Counted from the stretch's first letter, positions 46,581 to 57,533 are shown. The stretch is DNA of 64,000 nucleotides from Bradyrhizobium diazoefficiens (GCF_018129965.1 NZ_JAFCKW010000003.1:186001-250000), one strand, 5' to 3'. Program-made: numbers and translations. Notes: generated by a model from the sequence alone, not told the origin.

Positions 46581-48395
46581 GTGCGATCCGTTCTTCTGTT
46601 TCTACTCGCGCTGGTCTTATCGATCCCGGCCGGCACAGCCTCGGCCGCCAAGCGCGTTGCGCTCGTCATCGGCGTGTCCGAATACCGGCAGGTGCCGCGC
46701 CTGCCCAATCCCGCGCGCGATGCCGACGTGATGGCGGGCCTGTTCAGGAAGGCGGGTTTCGATACCGTGGACAGCCGGCGCGATCTCGGCATTGCCGAAT
46801 TGCGCCGCGCCATCCGTGACTTCTCCGCGGCGTCGCAGGATGCCGACATCGCCGTGGTCTACTATGCCGGCCATGGCATCGAGGTCGACGGCGTCAACTA
46901 TCTCGTGCCGGCGGATGCCAGGCTCGCGAGCGATTTCGACATCGAGGACGAAACCATCTCGCTCGATCGCGTGATGCGCGCGCTCGACGGCGCAAGGCGC
47001 CTCAAGCTCGTCATCCTCGATGCCTGCCGCGACAATCCCTTCGCCACCAGCATGAAGCGCACCGTCGCCAGCCGCGCCATCGGGCGCGGCCTCGCCAAGG
47101 TGGAGCCTTCGATGTCCGATACGCTGATCGCGTTCGCCGCCAGGGCCGGCGCGGTGGCGAGCGACGGCGACGGCCAGAACAGCCCGTTCGCCGCGGCGCT
47201 GGTGCGGAACATCGCCGAGCCCGGACTGGACCTGCGGATCGCGTTCGGCCGCGTCCGCGACGAGGTGCTCAAGGCCACCAACAATCGCCAGGAACCGTTC
47301 GTCTACGGCTCGCTCGGCGGCGACACCGTGGCGCTGGTGCCGCGCGCCGCCGATCCCGAGGCGGAGGCCCGCGTCGACTACGAGCTGGCGGCGCAGGTCG
47401 GCACCAGGGAAGCCTGGGATTCCTTTCTCGCCAAGCATCCGGCCGGCTTCTTCGCCAACCTCGCCCGCGGGCAGAACAGCAAGCTGGAAGCGGCCCAGCA
47501 GAGCCGCGCCAGGGCAGACGACGCCAAACGGCAGGCCGACGATCTGGCGGCCCAGAAGGCTGCGGAGTTCCGCCGGCAGCTCGAGGAGCAGAGCGCGCGG
47601 CAGACCGCCGAAGCCAAGCAGAAACTCTCCGAACAGGCCAAGCGCGAGCTCGACGAGGCGCGCGCCCAGATCGCCGAGCAGGCCAAGAGGGAGCTGGACG
47701 AGGCGAGGCGCCAGGCCGAACAGGCCCGGCAGCAGGCCGAAGCCGCGCGGGTGCAGGTCGACGAAGCCCGGCGCCAGGCGGCTGCCGATGCCCAGGTCCA
47801 GGTCGAGCAGGCCCGGCGCGACGCCAAAGCCCAGGCCGACAAGGCGTTGGCAGACAAGGCCCTGGTAGACAAGGCCGAGGCCGACAAGGCACAGACCGAG
47901 AAGCTCGCATCGCTCTCGCCCGACCCGACGCGCTCGTCCGAGCCACCACCAGCCGCACCGAAGATGGATCCGTCAGATATCGCGCGGCTGCTGCAGGCCC
48001 ATTTGAAGCGCGTCGGCTGTGATCCCGGCAGCATGGACGGCAAGTGGGATGACGGCTCGCGCAAGGCGCTGGAGCTGTTCAACAACAGCGCCGACACCCA
48101 TTTCGACGTGAAGCTGGCGAGCCTCGACGCGCTGGACTCGGTGCGGGGCAAGACCGACCGCGTGTGTCCGCTGGTTTGCGCCAAAGGACAGCGTGCCGAG
48201 GGCGACCGCTGCATCCAGATCGGCTGTTCGAGCGGCTATGTCCTCAACAGCAGCGGCGCCTGCGAGAAGCGGCCCGAGCCGGCGCCGAAGCCGAAGACCG
48301 TGACGCGGCAGGAGCCCGCCGCGTCGCGCAGTGCGCCGGCACCTCGCGGCGGCGGCAAGTGCTTCTCCTTCGGCGGCAAGACCTACTGCGAATAA
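46581..48395 (+). CDS. Secreted caspase-like (C14) peptidase with coiled coil
   Basis: A 604-residue protein from GTG 46581. It has a signal peptide (RSVLLFLLALVLSIPAGTASA), then a caspase-fold domain. The dyad is H98 (YYAGHG) and C149 (ILDACRDNPF). About residues 290-440 are an Ala/Gln/Arg/Glu-rich coiled coil made of repeated EQAKRELDEAR-like units. A peptidoglycan-binding-like segment follows (DIARLLQAHLKRVGCDPG), then Cys-rich EGF-like stretches and a C-terminal KCFSFGGKTYC. Export makes the prokaryotic caspase likely to be periplasmic. Its substrates are unknown. Confidence 0.88.
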   Translation: MRSVLLFLLALVLSIPAGTASAAKRVALVIGVSEYRQVPRLPNPARDADVMAGLFRKAGFDTVDSRRDLGIAELRRAIRDFSAASQDADIAVVYYAGHGIEVDGVNYLVPADARLASDFDIEDETISLDRVMRALDGARRLKLVILDACRDNPFATSMKRTVASRAIGRGLAKVEPSMSDTLIAFAARAGAVASDGDGQNSPFAAALVRNIAEPGLDLRIAFGRVRDEVLKATNNRQEPFVYGSLGGDTVALVPRAADPEAEARVDYELAAQVGTREAWDSFLAKHPAGFFANLARGQNSKLEAAQQSRARADDAKRQADDLAAQKAAEFRRQLEEQSARQTAEAKQKLSEQAKRELDEARAQIAEQAKRELDEARRQAEQARQQAEAARVQVDEARRQAAADAQVQVEQARRDAKAQADKALADKALVDKAEADKAQTEKLASLSPDPTRSSEPPPAAPKMDPSDIARLLQAHLKRVGCDPGSMDGKWDDGSRKALELFNNSADTHFDVKLASLDALDSVRGKTDRVCPLVCAKGQRAEGDRCIQIGCSSGYVLNSSGACEKRPEPAPKPKTVTRQEPAASRSAPAPRGGGKCFSFGGKTYCE

Positions 48396-48418
48396 TAGCG
48401 CCTGCCTGCCGAGCCTGA

Positions 48419-49234
48419 TTACATCACCACGACCTTGGTACCGACATTGACGCGGCCATAGAGGTCGATCACGTCCTCGTTGCGCATGCGGATGCAGCCG
48501 GAGGAGACGTTGGTGCCGATGGTCCAGGGCTCGTTGGAGCCGTGGATGCGGTAGAGCGTCGAGCCGAGATACATCGCGCGCGCGCCGAGCGGGTTTTCCG
48601 GACCGCCTTCCATGTGCCGGGGCAGGTCGGGGCGGCGCGCGATCATTTCCGCCGGCGGCGTCCAGTCCGGCCATTCGCGCTTGGCCGTGATCGACTTCAC
48701 GCCGGACCAGGTGAAGCCGGGACGTCCGACGCCGATGCCGTAGCGCATTGCCCGGCCGTTGCCCTCGACGAGATAGAGGAACTTATTCGGCGTATCGACC
48801 ACGATGGTGCCGGCACTTTCCTTGCCGCTATAGTCAACAAGCTGTTTCTCGAATCTCGGGTCGAACTGACGCTGCCGCGGATCGACCGCCTCCTGCTGGA
48901 CACCCGCGTCCTGCTGGTATCCACCCTGCATCTGCGGCTCGCCCATCGGCGGCAGGCGGCGCGGGTCGGAATAACCCGGCTGCTGCTGATAGACCGGCTG
49001 CTGCGGCGCGTAGGCGGGACCGCGGCCCGGACCGTCGCCGAACAGGAACTCGATGAAGCCGCCGCCCATGTTGGCATTGGAGGCGACGCGCACCGGCGCC
49101 GGCGGTACCTGCGGCTGGTAGAGCACCGCCGGCGGATCGTTCGGCACCGTATTGTCGAAGGCATTTGCGCCGTTTGCGCCGGCAATGAAAGAGCAAGCGC
49201 TGCCGAGCAGCGCGACAGACATTTTCTTGAACAT
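48419..49234 (-). CDS. L,D-transpeptidase (YkuD family)
   Basis: A 271-residue periplasmic enzyme that links peptidoglycan stem peptides or attaches proteins. The catalytic motif is IHGSNEPWTIGTNVSSGC (Cys in SSGCIRM, His in IHGS). A signal peptide is at the N-terminus (MFKKMSVALLGSACSFIAG), followed by a Pro/Gln-rich linker. ATG 49234 starts the signal peptide; a longer frame to 49369 is not supported. It is convergent with the caspase-like gene. Confidence 0.93.
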   Translation of the reverse strand: MFKKMSVALLGSACSFIAGANGANAFDNTVPNDPPAVLYQPQVPPAPVRVASNANMGGGFIEFLFGDGPGRGPAYAPQQPVYQQQPGYSDPRRLPPMGEPQMQGGYQQDAGVQQEAVDPRQRQFDPRFEKQLVDYSGKESAGTIVVDTPNKFLYLVEGNGRAMRYGIGVGRPGFTWSGVKSITAKREWPDWTPPAEMIARRPDLPRHMEGGPENPLGARAMYLGSTLYRIHGSNEPWTIGTNVSSGCIRMRNEDVIDLYGRVNVGTKVVVM

Positions 49235-49548
49235 CGACGTACTCTGTACTGTTTCGTCTAGATCACATGCGTCGTTCAGAGCTGACGGTTGATCGGCGTC
49301 CGCGACGTGGTCAATAAAGAGCAAAAGCCGCATCGTTTGGTAAACGAAAGCGGCGTTTCGATTCACCACGTCGCGAGCAGGGCTGCAATTTGGCGATCAG
49401 CGTTTATTTTCGATGAACGCGGAGCGTCATGGTTAATCAGCGGTTTTCATGCCGTCGCGCGCGGCCGCGCGGCAGTTCCCGCTGTGAACTTCGTGTTAAA
49501 TCGCTTCTGCCTACAAAGACGCGTGAGTGAGGTGGGGGGAGTAACCTG
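49235..49548. other. Divergent intergenic region without a recognised gene
   Basis: The 314 bp between the L,D-transpeptidase and the CheZ-type gene must hold promoters for both directions. No further gene or clear repeat is visible; GGGGGGAG just before 49549 is the ribosome site of the CheZ gene. Confidence 0.5.
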
Positions 49549-50334
49549 ATGGCTGTTCACCGCAAACGTTTTCGTGTGGAAGATATCGTCGGTGGCGAGA
49601 TGCCCCTTCTTGACGTAACCGAAGAGGCAATGCCGATGCATAGCGAGATCATGGCGGAGCTGCGCGCGATCCGCGCACAGATGGCCAAGGGCACAATACC
49701 CGCACCGATTTCCGGCAGCGCAGCCATGGCCGCAATCGACGCCTCCACCGCACAGGAGCTCGCCGAGGCTCGCACGATGCTCGAGACCTACCGGGCGCAG
49801 ATCGAACAGTGCGAGAAGCTGAAGATCGAGCTGGACCTCATTCACGACGCCATCGACCGCACCAAGCGCGAGATCGCGGTGCTCCATGGCAAGAGCTTCG
49901 ACGGCGCAGAGATGGCCAAGGTCAATGGCGAACTCGGCGCCGTGGTCGGCGGCACCGAACAGGCAACCCAGCAGATTCTGGAAGCTGCCGAATCGATCGA
50001 CCAGGCGGCCAGCGCGATGGCCAAGGTGGACTCCGTCGACCAGCAGAAGCGGCTCGCCGACGACATCCAGGAACGCGTCATCTCGATCTTCGAGGCCTGC
50101 AACTTCCAGGACCTGACCGGCCAGCGTATCAGCAAGGTCATGGCCACGATGAAGTTCATCGAGCAGCACATCAATTCGATGATGGACATCTGGGGCGGCG
50201 TCGATGCGATCAAGGCCCATGTGCCGGCGCAGGTCGATAACCGCAGCGAAGACGAGAAGCTCCTCAATGGCCCGAAGCTCAACGGCGACGTCGGCCACGC
50301 CTCGCAGGACGACATCGACGCGCTGTTCGACTGA
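49549..50334 (+). CDS. cheZ: CheZ-type protein phosphatase
   Basis: A 261-residue helical protein. The catalytic block is EACNFQDLTGQRISKV, with the Asp and Gln of the CheZ motif DLTGQ. The C-terminus is SQDDIDALFD, the peptide by which CheZ binds CheY. It dephosphorylates CheY-P to end the tumble signal. The N-terminal 60 residues are a variable extension. The gene stands alone, not in a chemotaxis operon; a candidate partner is the CheY-like protein at 2335-2730. Confidence 0.88.
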   Translation: MAVHRKRFRVEDIVGGEMPLLDVTEEAMPMHSEIMAELRAIRAQMAKGTIPAPISGSAAMAAIDASTAQELAEARTMLETYRAQIEQCEKLKIELDLIHDAIDRTKREIAVLHGKSFDGAEMAKVNGELGAVVGGTEQATQQILEAAESIDQAASAMAKVDSVDQQKRLADDIQERVISIFEACNFQDLTGQRISKVMATMKFIEQHINSMMDIWGGVDAIKAHVPAQVDNRSEDEKLLNGPKLNGDVGHASQDDIDALFD

Positions 50335-50360
50335 TCGGACGCGACCTTACGGAAAAACAG

Positions 50361-50386
50361 AACGCCGGCGCAAGCCGGCGTTTTTT
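50361..50386 (+). terminator. Intrinsic terminator after cheZ
   Basis: A 9-bp stem (AACGCCGGC with GCCGGCGTT), a four-base loop and a six-T tract follow the stop by 26 bp. Confidence 0.85.
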
Positions 50387-50428
50387 GTTGAGTGCATCCG
50401 CTGCACTGTCAGCGCCCGGCTTGACCAA

Positions 50429-50490
50429 GCAATCCGGTATTCCGGGCCGACAGCGATTGAATCGAGGGGCCGCGGCGTATTGGATGCCCC
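50429..50490. repeat. Intergenic repeat, family D copy 1
   Basis: About 62 bp similar to 54921-54981, ending in CGCGGCGTATTGGATGCCCC here and CGCGGCGTACTGGGTACCCC there. It follows the cheZ terminator. Confidence 0.65.
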
Positions 50491-50585
50491 GCTTGCCGCC
50501 TTCGCTGAAGCTTCCGCGCCCCGGGACCTTCACCCCGGCGAAGCCTTGGCGTAGCCGGGTCACGGAGAATGACGAAGGACAGAGA

Positions 50586-51107
50586 CTACGCGCGCGGCGC
50601 GCAGCGGACGTAGACCATGTTGCCGTAGCGGGTGGCGGCGTCCTTGTCGATGAAGCGGGTGATCAGGACGCGGCCGTCGAAGGAGACGATCTCGCGATCC
50701 TGCTCGCCGGGGGTCGGGCCCGCCGGCCCGATATAGTTCTTGCCACTGGGCGAGCCCTTCAGCCGCAGTTCCTGCGGCGTCGCCTGGTCGGCGAGGTGCA
50801 TGATCACGCCGCCGGAGGAACCGGCGGTGATGACGTAGGGATTCTTGCATTGGGCCCTTGCCGCAGCCTCGGTGCGGGCGCGGTCGGCCGGGTTCTGGAA
50901 CGAGGCGAGGCCCCAGCGGCCGACGATCTCGTCGGCGCGGATGCTCGCCGGCATTTCCGGACCGGCCCCGGGCTCGGCGTCGGGCGGCGGCGAAGACGAC
51001 GAAAAGGATGGCAGGCTCAGGCCACCGCCGCAGGCGCCAAGCAGCAGCGCCAGGCATGAGGCGGCCGCCAGATTGGCAAACGTGCGCGCGTGAACTGAAC
51101 TGATCAT
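50586..51107 (-). CDS. Lipoprotein of unknown function
   Basis: A 173-residue protein with a lipoprotein signal (LALLLGAC, Cys acylated) and a Ser/Pro-rich stretch after it. The C-terminal domain includes VGRWGLASFQNPADRAR, GPTPGEQDREI and RFIDKDAATRYGNMVYVRC, with two Cys that could pair. ATG 51107 follows GGGGAAA; a frame back to 51176 is not supported. It is divergent from groES. Confidence 0.85.
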   Translation of the reverse strand: MISSVHARTFANLAAASCLALLLGACGGGLSLPSFSSSSPPPDAEPGAGPEMPASIRADEIVGRWGLASFQNPADRARTEAAARAQCKNPYVITAGSSGGVIMHLADQATPQELRLKGSPSGKNYIGPAGPTPGEQDREIVSFDGRVLITRFIDKDAATRYGNMVYVRCAPRA

Positions 51108-51263
51108 GGCATTTCCCCGAACAAGACGACGGCCGCACCCCTCCCGCAGCCAAGCGTAAAACCGCAGCCGGAGCAATGACGTCCTTCAATACGTCGGCGC
51201 CCCAAAAGAGTTTCCAATGCCACCATCCTATATCCGCCTCACCAATCGCTTAACCACCTTTGC

Positions 51264-51292
51264 TTGACAGGATCGCGGCCAAGCCATATTTC
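51264..51292 (+). promoter_or_regulatory. Sigma-70-like promoter of groESL
   Basis: TTGACA (51264-51269) is a perfect -35. An AT-rich CATATTTC follows 15-17 bp later as -10. The CIRCE element starts 12 bp after it, the expected place for repressor block. Confidence 0.6.
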
Positions 51293-51303
51293 CGGGCGTA
51301 CTA

Positions 51304-51330
51304 TTAGCACTCGGAAAGCCCGATTGCTAA
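51304..51330 (+). promoter_or_regulatory. CIRCE operator (HrcA site)
   Basis: TTAGCACTC, nine bases, then GATTGCTAA. The consensus is TTAGCACTC-N9-GAGTGCTAA, so only one base of the right arm differs. It lies between the promoter and groES, in the 5' leader, so HrcA repression is very likely; hrcA itself is not in the window. Confidence 0.9.
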
Positions 51331-51423
51331 GCGCGCCGTTCGATCCTCGGCAAGAGGTCAGGACGGACGCGCCGCCCCACCCACTTCCGCACCTTCCGAA
51401 GCGAGCCTCCAAAGGGAAACGTC

Positions 51424-51720
51424 ATGGCTAAATCCAAATTTCGTCCGCTGCATGACCGTGTCGTGGTCAAACGTATCGACGCCGAGGAAAAGACCAAGGG
51501 CGGCATCATCATTCCCGACACCGCCAAGGAAAAGCCCTCCCAGGGCGAAATCGTCGCCGTAGGCCCCGGCGGCCGCGACGAGGCGGGCAAGCTGATCCCG
51601 ATCGACCTCAAGATCGGCGACCGCGTGCTGTTCGGCAAATGGTCTGGCACCGAGGTCAAGATCGACAACGAAGATCTCCTGATCATGAAGGAGTCGGACA
51701 TCATGGGCGTTTTGGCCTAA
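51424..51720 (+). CDS. groES: Co-chaperonin GroES
   Basis: A 98-residue heptameric cap of the GroEL chamber. The sequence [22 protein letters not shown] and the mobile-loop region are typical. It is transcribed with groEL; the spacer to groEL is 174 bp and contains a palindromic repeat. Confidence 0.98.
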   Translation: MAKSKFRPLHDRVVVKRIDAEEKTKGGIIIPDTAKEKPSQGEIVAVGPGGRDEAGKLIPIDLKIGDRVLFGKWSGTEVKIDNEDLLIMKESDIMGVLA

Positions 51721-53523
<1,803 letters not shown>

Positions 53524-53549
53524 GCCCTCCGTTCCCTTGAAGTGTTGCG

Positions 53550-53578
53550 AAGGCCGCCTCCGGGCGGCCTTCTTTTTT
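53550..53578 (+). terminator. Intrinsic terminator of groESL
   Basis: A 9-bp stem (AAGGCCGCC with GGCGGCCTT) with a four-base loop and CTTTTTT lies 27 bp after the stop. Confidence 0.9.
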
Positions 53579-53669
53579 GCCGACCATGGCCGACGCTTTC
53601 CAATTCAACCGGCGGCCGAAACCCACTACGGTGACGCCGCGATTCTGTTTCCTTTCAAGGATTTCGTCG

Positions 53670-54881
53670 ATGCGCGCGCTTCTGGTTTGTTCGACAGCCC
53701 TGTTGGCGGCTCTGCTTGCCATCCCGTCCGAGATCGCCACCGCACAGATGAAACTGTCGCCAAAGGCGACGTCCCCCGGCGGAACCGAGACGCGCTATTT
53801 CACCTCGATCGACGGGCTGATGGACGGCAATGCCGACGTCATCCTGAAAGAGACGCGCCAGGGCAAGACGGTCACGGCGGCCGTGCTCGACGTCTGCTAT
53901 CCCGTCGCGAAGAATTCCGACCGTAAGGACCGCTTCGTCGTCAATCTCCAGGTCGCGGGCCCAAACCTGACCGGCACGACGCAAAGTCTCGGCGAGAAGT
54001 CGCCCGTCAGCGTCAAGCTGCTGCGAAAGCAGTCTGGCGACAATTTCGAGTTCCGCGGCCAGATCAGCATCGGCCAGACCGTCACCGAGGTCGCCTCGCC
54101 CGACAATTCCGATCTCAGCGAGAAGGAGTTTCAGGACAATCAGACGTCTGACGACGGCCTCACGCCGCAGCCGAAGGATTTCACCGACGTTTCGCCGGAA
54201 GCCATCGCGGTCAAGGTCAAGCTGGATGCGGCCACCGAGTTCCTGAAGAGCCTGAAGGGCCAGAACGTCGAGGTGACACTGGCGAGCCTCTCGGTCGGCT
54301 GCGAGGCGCTGCGCGCCGGCGAGCAGACCATCAACATGTCTGTCGATCCGGAACGCGCCGGCGCGCTGCTGGCCAAATTCAAGGCGATGCCCGGCGTCAC
54401 CGCGGCGGGCTGGACGGCGGGCATGACCGAGATGGACCGCACCATCCGTTTTGCCGCCGCCGACTGGCGCGACGGCGACAAGCTCAACCGCGACAAGCTC
54501 GCGTCGGCTGTCGCGGGCGTGCTGAGCAAGACGCTCGCGGCAAAGCCGGTCTCGCAGAGCTTCGATCCCGCCACCGCCAAGCTCAAGCTCGTCTTCAAGC
54601 GGCCGAACCCGGATTTCCCGGCGCTCGACCTCACCGACACGATCGAGGTCGGCGCACTCATCGCGCCCGACAAGCCCGGCACGACCGACAAACTGATGCT
54701 CTGGGTCGGCAGCCCCGCGACAACGACGGCGGACGAGAGCAGCGGCGCCAGGCTCAACCTGTCCGACGATGCCGCCGCCGACGAGGAAGGCGATCAGCCT
54801 GACGACAACGGCTCGATCGAGGCCCTCGCGAAGGAGCTGAAGGGCCAGCGCTGGGATGCCGACAAGTCGGTGTGGAAGTGA
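53670..54881 (+). CDS. Secreted hypothetical protein
   Basis: A 403-residue protein with a signal peptide (RALLVCSTALLAALLAIPSEIATAQ). Visible features are an alternating beta-rich pattern and an acidic, Asp-rich C-terminal part (DDAAADEEGDQPDDN). No family is recognised. ATG 53670 begins the signal peptide; a frame back to 53577 overlaps the groEL terminator. Codon use is like its neighbours. Confidence 0.75.
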   Translation: MRALLVCSTALLAALLAIPSEIATAQMKLSPKATSPGGTETRYFTSIDGLMDGNADVILKETRQGKTVTAAVLDVCYPVAKNSDRKDRFVVNLQVAGPNLTGTTQSLGEKSPVSVKLLRKQSGDNFEFRGQISIGQTVTEVASPDNSDLSEKEFQDNQTSDDGLTPQPKDFTDVSPEAIAVKVKLDAATEFLKSLKGQNVEVTLASLSVGCEALRAGEQTINMSVDPERAGALLAKFKAMPGVTAAGWTAGMTEMDRTIRFAAADWRDGDKLNRDKLASAVAGVLSKTLAAKPVSQSFDPATAKLKLVFKRPNPDFPALDLTDTIEVGALIAPDKPGTTDKLMLWVGSPATTTADESSGARLNLSDDAAADEEGDQPDDNGSIEALAKELKGQRWDADKSVWK

Positions 54882-54920
54882 TGTAGCCACCAAATCGGTG
54901 TCATCGTCTGGCTCGACCGG

Positions 54921-54981
54921 GCGATCCAGTACTCCGAGACGGCACTGGTTGATCAATAGGTCGCGGCGTACTGGGTACCCC
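54921..54981. repeat. Intergenic repeat, family D copy 2
   Basis: About 61 bp similar to 50429-50490, followed by a CCCCGGC..GCCGGGG hairpin at about 54978-54994. It lies between the convergent secreted hypotheticals. Confidence 0.65.
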
Positions 54982-55013
54982 GGCCAAGCCGGGGTCCGAC
55001 AGCAAGCGCGGCG

Positions 55014-55412
55014 CTAATTCCCGGTCACGCGAAAGCGCAGCGGCTTGGGGCCGATCAGGGTCAGCACCTCGCCCTGGCGCTTCCAGGTCTCCACACTGCT
55101 TAGAGCAGCGACGAGATCGTCGTCGGCCTGGGCCCTCCCCGGCGGGCAGGAGCGGTCCTGGATCGGGCCCGGAACGAAGATCACGGTGTTGCCGGCGACC
55201 GAGAACTGACCCCTGCCGCCCTTGCACCAGAGCTCCAGCACCACCTCGCCATTGTCTCCGATCTCGATGTTCGGAATCCGTTTCGATCCCGGCTGCGGCA
55301 GTGCTTCCATCGTCATCTCGGTGCCGAACGGGAAATCGTCCTCGGCCCGCGCGACAGCGGACATCGCCAGCATTGCAACCACCAGGCACACCATCCGCTT
55401 GAGCGAAACCAT
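55014..55412 (-). CDS. Small secreted hypothetical protein (META/HslJ-like at most)
   Basis: A 132-residue protein with a signal peptide (MVCLVVAMLAMSAVARAE). The core has beta-like segments (GEVVLELWCKGGRGQFSVAGN) and a C-terminal LTLIGPKPLRFRVTG. Two Cys may pair. The pattern is vaguely like META domains, but no firm family is assigned. The frame extends upstream to 56291 across lctP and is not coding there. Confidence 0.65.
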   Translation of the reverse strand: MVSLKRMVCLVVAMLAMSAVARAEDDFPFGTEMTMEALPQPGSKRIPNIEIGDNGEVVLELWCKGGRGQFSVAGNTVIFVPGPIQDRSCPPGRAQADDDLVAALSSVETWKRQGEVLTLIGPKPLRFRVTGN

Positions 55413-55492
55413 GAGACCTCTCGACCGACCTGATTTGCGGCACCTTCTATAAGACGATGGCGCCATTGAGAAGGTTCGCCGACTCGGCGCGC

Positions 55493-55524
55493 AAAAAATC
55501 CCCGCGAGGACGCCCCGCGGGGAT
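55493..55524 (-). terminator. Intrinsic terminator of the lactate permease gene
   Basis: On the minus strand, a 9-bp stem (ATCCCCGCG with CGCGGGGAT) is followed by a T-rich tract. It lies 32 bp after the lctP stop. Confidence 0.85.
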
Positions 55525-55555
55525 CTGATTTGCGTCGCAGCAGGTGCGCGCCCTG

Positions 55556-57220
55556 CTACTTCAGGACCATCGCCGTGAACGGCCAGACATAGGCCTGCAA
55601 GGTCACGAGCACACCGACGAGACAGGCGAGCACGATCGAGTGCCAGAACACGAAGCGCAGGATGGTACCCTCGTGGCCGTACCAGTTGGTGGCGGTGGAG
55701 GCGACCACGATAGATTGCGCATCGATCATCTTGCCCATCACGCCGCCGGAGGAGTTCGCCGCGCCCATCAGGATCGGCGACAGGCCGAGCTGTTCGGACG
55801 TGATCTTCTGCAGGTTGCCGAACAGGATGTTCGACGACGTATCCGATCCCGTCAGCGCCACACCCAACCATCCGAGCAGCGTGCCGAAGAAGGGATAGAG
55901 CACGCCGGTCGCGGCAAACGCCAGACCGAGCGTCGCATCGACACCGGAGAGGCGCGTCAGCGTGCCGATTGCGAGCATCGCCGAGATCGTGATCAGCGAG
56001 ATCGCGCACAGACGGATGGTGCGGCCGTACTGGGTCACGAGTTGGCCGGGACCGACGCCCATCAGGAAGCCGGAGATGATCGCGGCGATCAGCATGCCCG
56101 TGCCGGTGAAGGACAGGTAGGTGAAGCCGAACACCGCGCTCTCCTTGGTTGGCCCTGGCGCGACTGGCGGCATCTTGTTGATCATCTGGTGCAACTCGGG
56201 AACGGGATAGTTCCAGGTGAAGATCGAGTTCGCCCAGGTCTTGAAGCCGCCGTTGCCCCAGACCAGCATCACAATGCAGACGATGATCCACGGCAGCAGC
56301 GCGCTGAACACCTCGCTCTGCGTCAGCGGCGTCTTGTCGAGCGGCTTTGTCGTGGCCATGGTGGAGGCCGATTGATCATGGCCGCGGAGCGCCGGCGACA
56401 GCCAGAGCTGCTTCGGCTGCCAGACCTTCAGGAACAGGATGAGTGCCCCCATCGAGATCAGCGACGCGCCGATGTCGACGATCCAGGGATTGACGTAATT
56501 CGAGATCACGAATTGCGGAACAGCGAACGAGACGCCGGTGACCAGGATCGCCGGCCAGACGTCCTTCATGCCTTTCCATCCGGCAAAGGCCCATATCACC
56601 CAGAACGGCACGATCAGCGAGAAGAACGGCAATTGCCGTCCGACCATCGCACCGAGGATGTAGGGATCGAAGCCGGTGACCGAGGCAAGACCCTGGATCG
56701 GCGTTCCCAGCGCGCCATAGGCGACCGGGGCGGTGTTGGCGATCAGCGACAGCCCAGACGCCGCGAGCGGCGAGAAGCCAAGGCCGATCAGCACCGCACC
56801 CGTGATCGCCACCGGCGTGCCGAAGCCGGAGGCGCCCTCGAAGAAGGCGCCGAAGGAGAATGCGATCAGCAGCAATTGCAGGCGCCGGTCCTCGGTGACG
56901 CCGCCGATCGCACGCTTGAGGAGTTCGAAGCGGCCGGTCGACACCGTCACCTGATAGAGGAAGATGACGTTGAGAACGATCCAGCCGATCGGAAAGAAGC
57001 CGGTCACGATGCCCAGTACCGAGGCGCGGATCGACATGTTCGCTGGCATCGTGAAGACGAAGATCGTGATCAGGTTGGCCACGATCACGGCGATGATCGC
57101 CGCAATGTGAGCCTGAACGCGGCCGCTCGCGATCAGAACCAGCAGTGTGACGACAGGCACCGCCGCCGCGATGGTCGACAGCACAGGACTGTGCAGCGGA
57201 TCGTAGACTTGATTCCACAT
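55556..57220 (-). CDS. lctP: L-lactate permease (LctP family)
   Basis: A 554-residue inner-membrane carrier with about 12-14 helices. Family blocks are SFGAFFEGASGFGTPVAITG and the later GAANSSGGVMGKMIDAQS region. It brings lactate, and in relatives glycolate, into the cell by proton symport. ATG 57220 follows GGGGAGGAAGG. The glycolate oxidase genes at 61417-63992 are a possible metabolic partner. It is divergent from the ABC exporter. Confidence 0.93.
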   Translation of the reverse strand: MWNQVYDPLHSPVLSTIAAAVPVVTLLVLIASGRVQAHIAAIIAVIVANLITIFVFTMPANMSIRASVLGIVTGFFPIGWIVLNVIFLYQVTVSTGRFELLKRAIGGVTEDRRLQLLLIAFSFGAFFEGASGFGTPVAITGAVLIGLGFSPLAASGLSLIANTAPVAYGALGTPIQGLASVTGFDPYILGAMVGRQLPFFSLIVPFWVIWAFAGWKGMKDVWPAILVTGVSFAVPQFVISNYVNPWIVDIGASLISMGALILFLKVWQPKQLWLSPALRGHDQSASTMATTKPLDKTPLTQSEVFSALLPWIIVCIVMLVWGNGGFKTWANSIFTWNYPVPELHQMINKMPPVAPGPTKESAVFGFTYLSFTGTGMLIAAIISGFLMGVGPGQLVTQYGRTIRLCAISLITISAMLAIGTLTRLSGVDATLGLAFAATGVLYPFFGTLLGWLGVALTGSDTSSNILFGNLQKITSEQLGLSPILMGAANSSGGVMGKMIDAQSIVVASTATNWYGHEGTILRFVFWHSIVLACLVGVLVTLQAYVWPFTAMVLK

Positions 57221-57533
57221 GGCCTTCCTCCCCACGCATGTCTATGGCAGGCGGCCCGCGTGGACAGCCGAACCTGCTTGACGCTCGAAGCGATAACCCC
57301 CGGGCTGGACGCGAATTCCTCGCGAATGCAGCGGTTCCCGTCCGCTCACAAGCCCGCGAAGTCCCGGAGGCCCCCACCCCGCGCCGTTAAAGCCCATGCT
57401 AGGGTTGCAAGCTGCGACAAGCCAACGCAAATTGCAGGACTTGAGACTTTAGTCTAATCGCGCCGATTTCAGCCAATGCCCCAAACGTTTGGCTCCGGCC
57501 ATCTGTGCACATCCCCGCAGGAGATCCAGCTCT
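57221..57533. other. Divergent intergenic region without a recognised gene
   Basis: The 313 bp between lctP and the ABC exporter contain no gene or repeat I can support. Promoters for both directions are expected; no clear -35/-10 pair is called. CAGGAG at about 57518 is the ribosome site of the exporter. Confidence 0.5.

Larger units (their letters stand above)
51108..51423. other. Divergent intergenic region with groES promoter
   Basis: The 316 bp hold the groESL promoter and CIRCE element described separately, plus the promoter region of the lipoprotein gene. Nothing else is recognised. Confidence 0.7.

Noticed and set aside
55544..57457. Long plus-strand frame opposite lctP
   Set aside because: It is a shadow of a membrane-transporter gene; Arg/Asp/His-rich translation without domain features.
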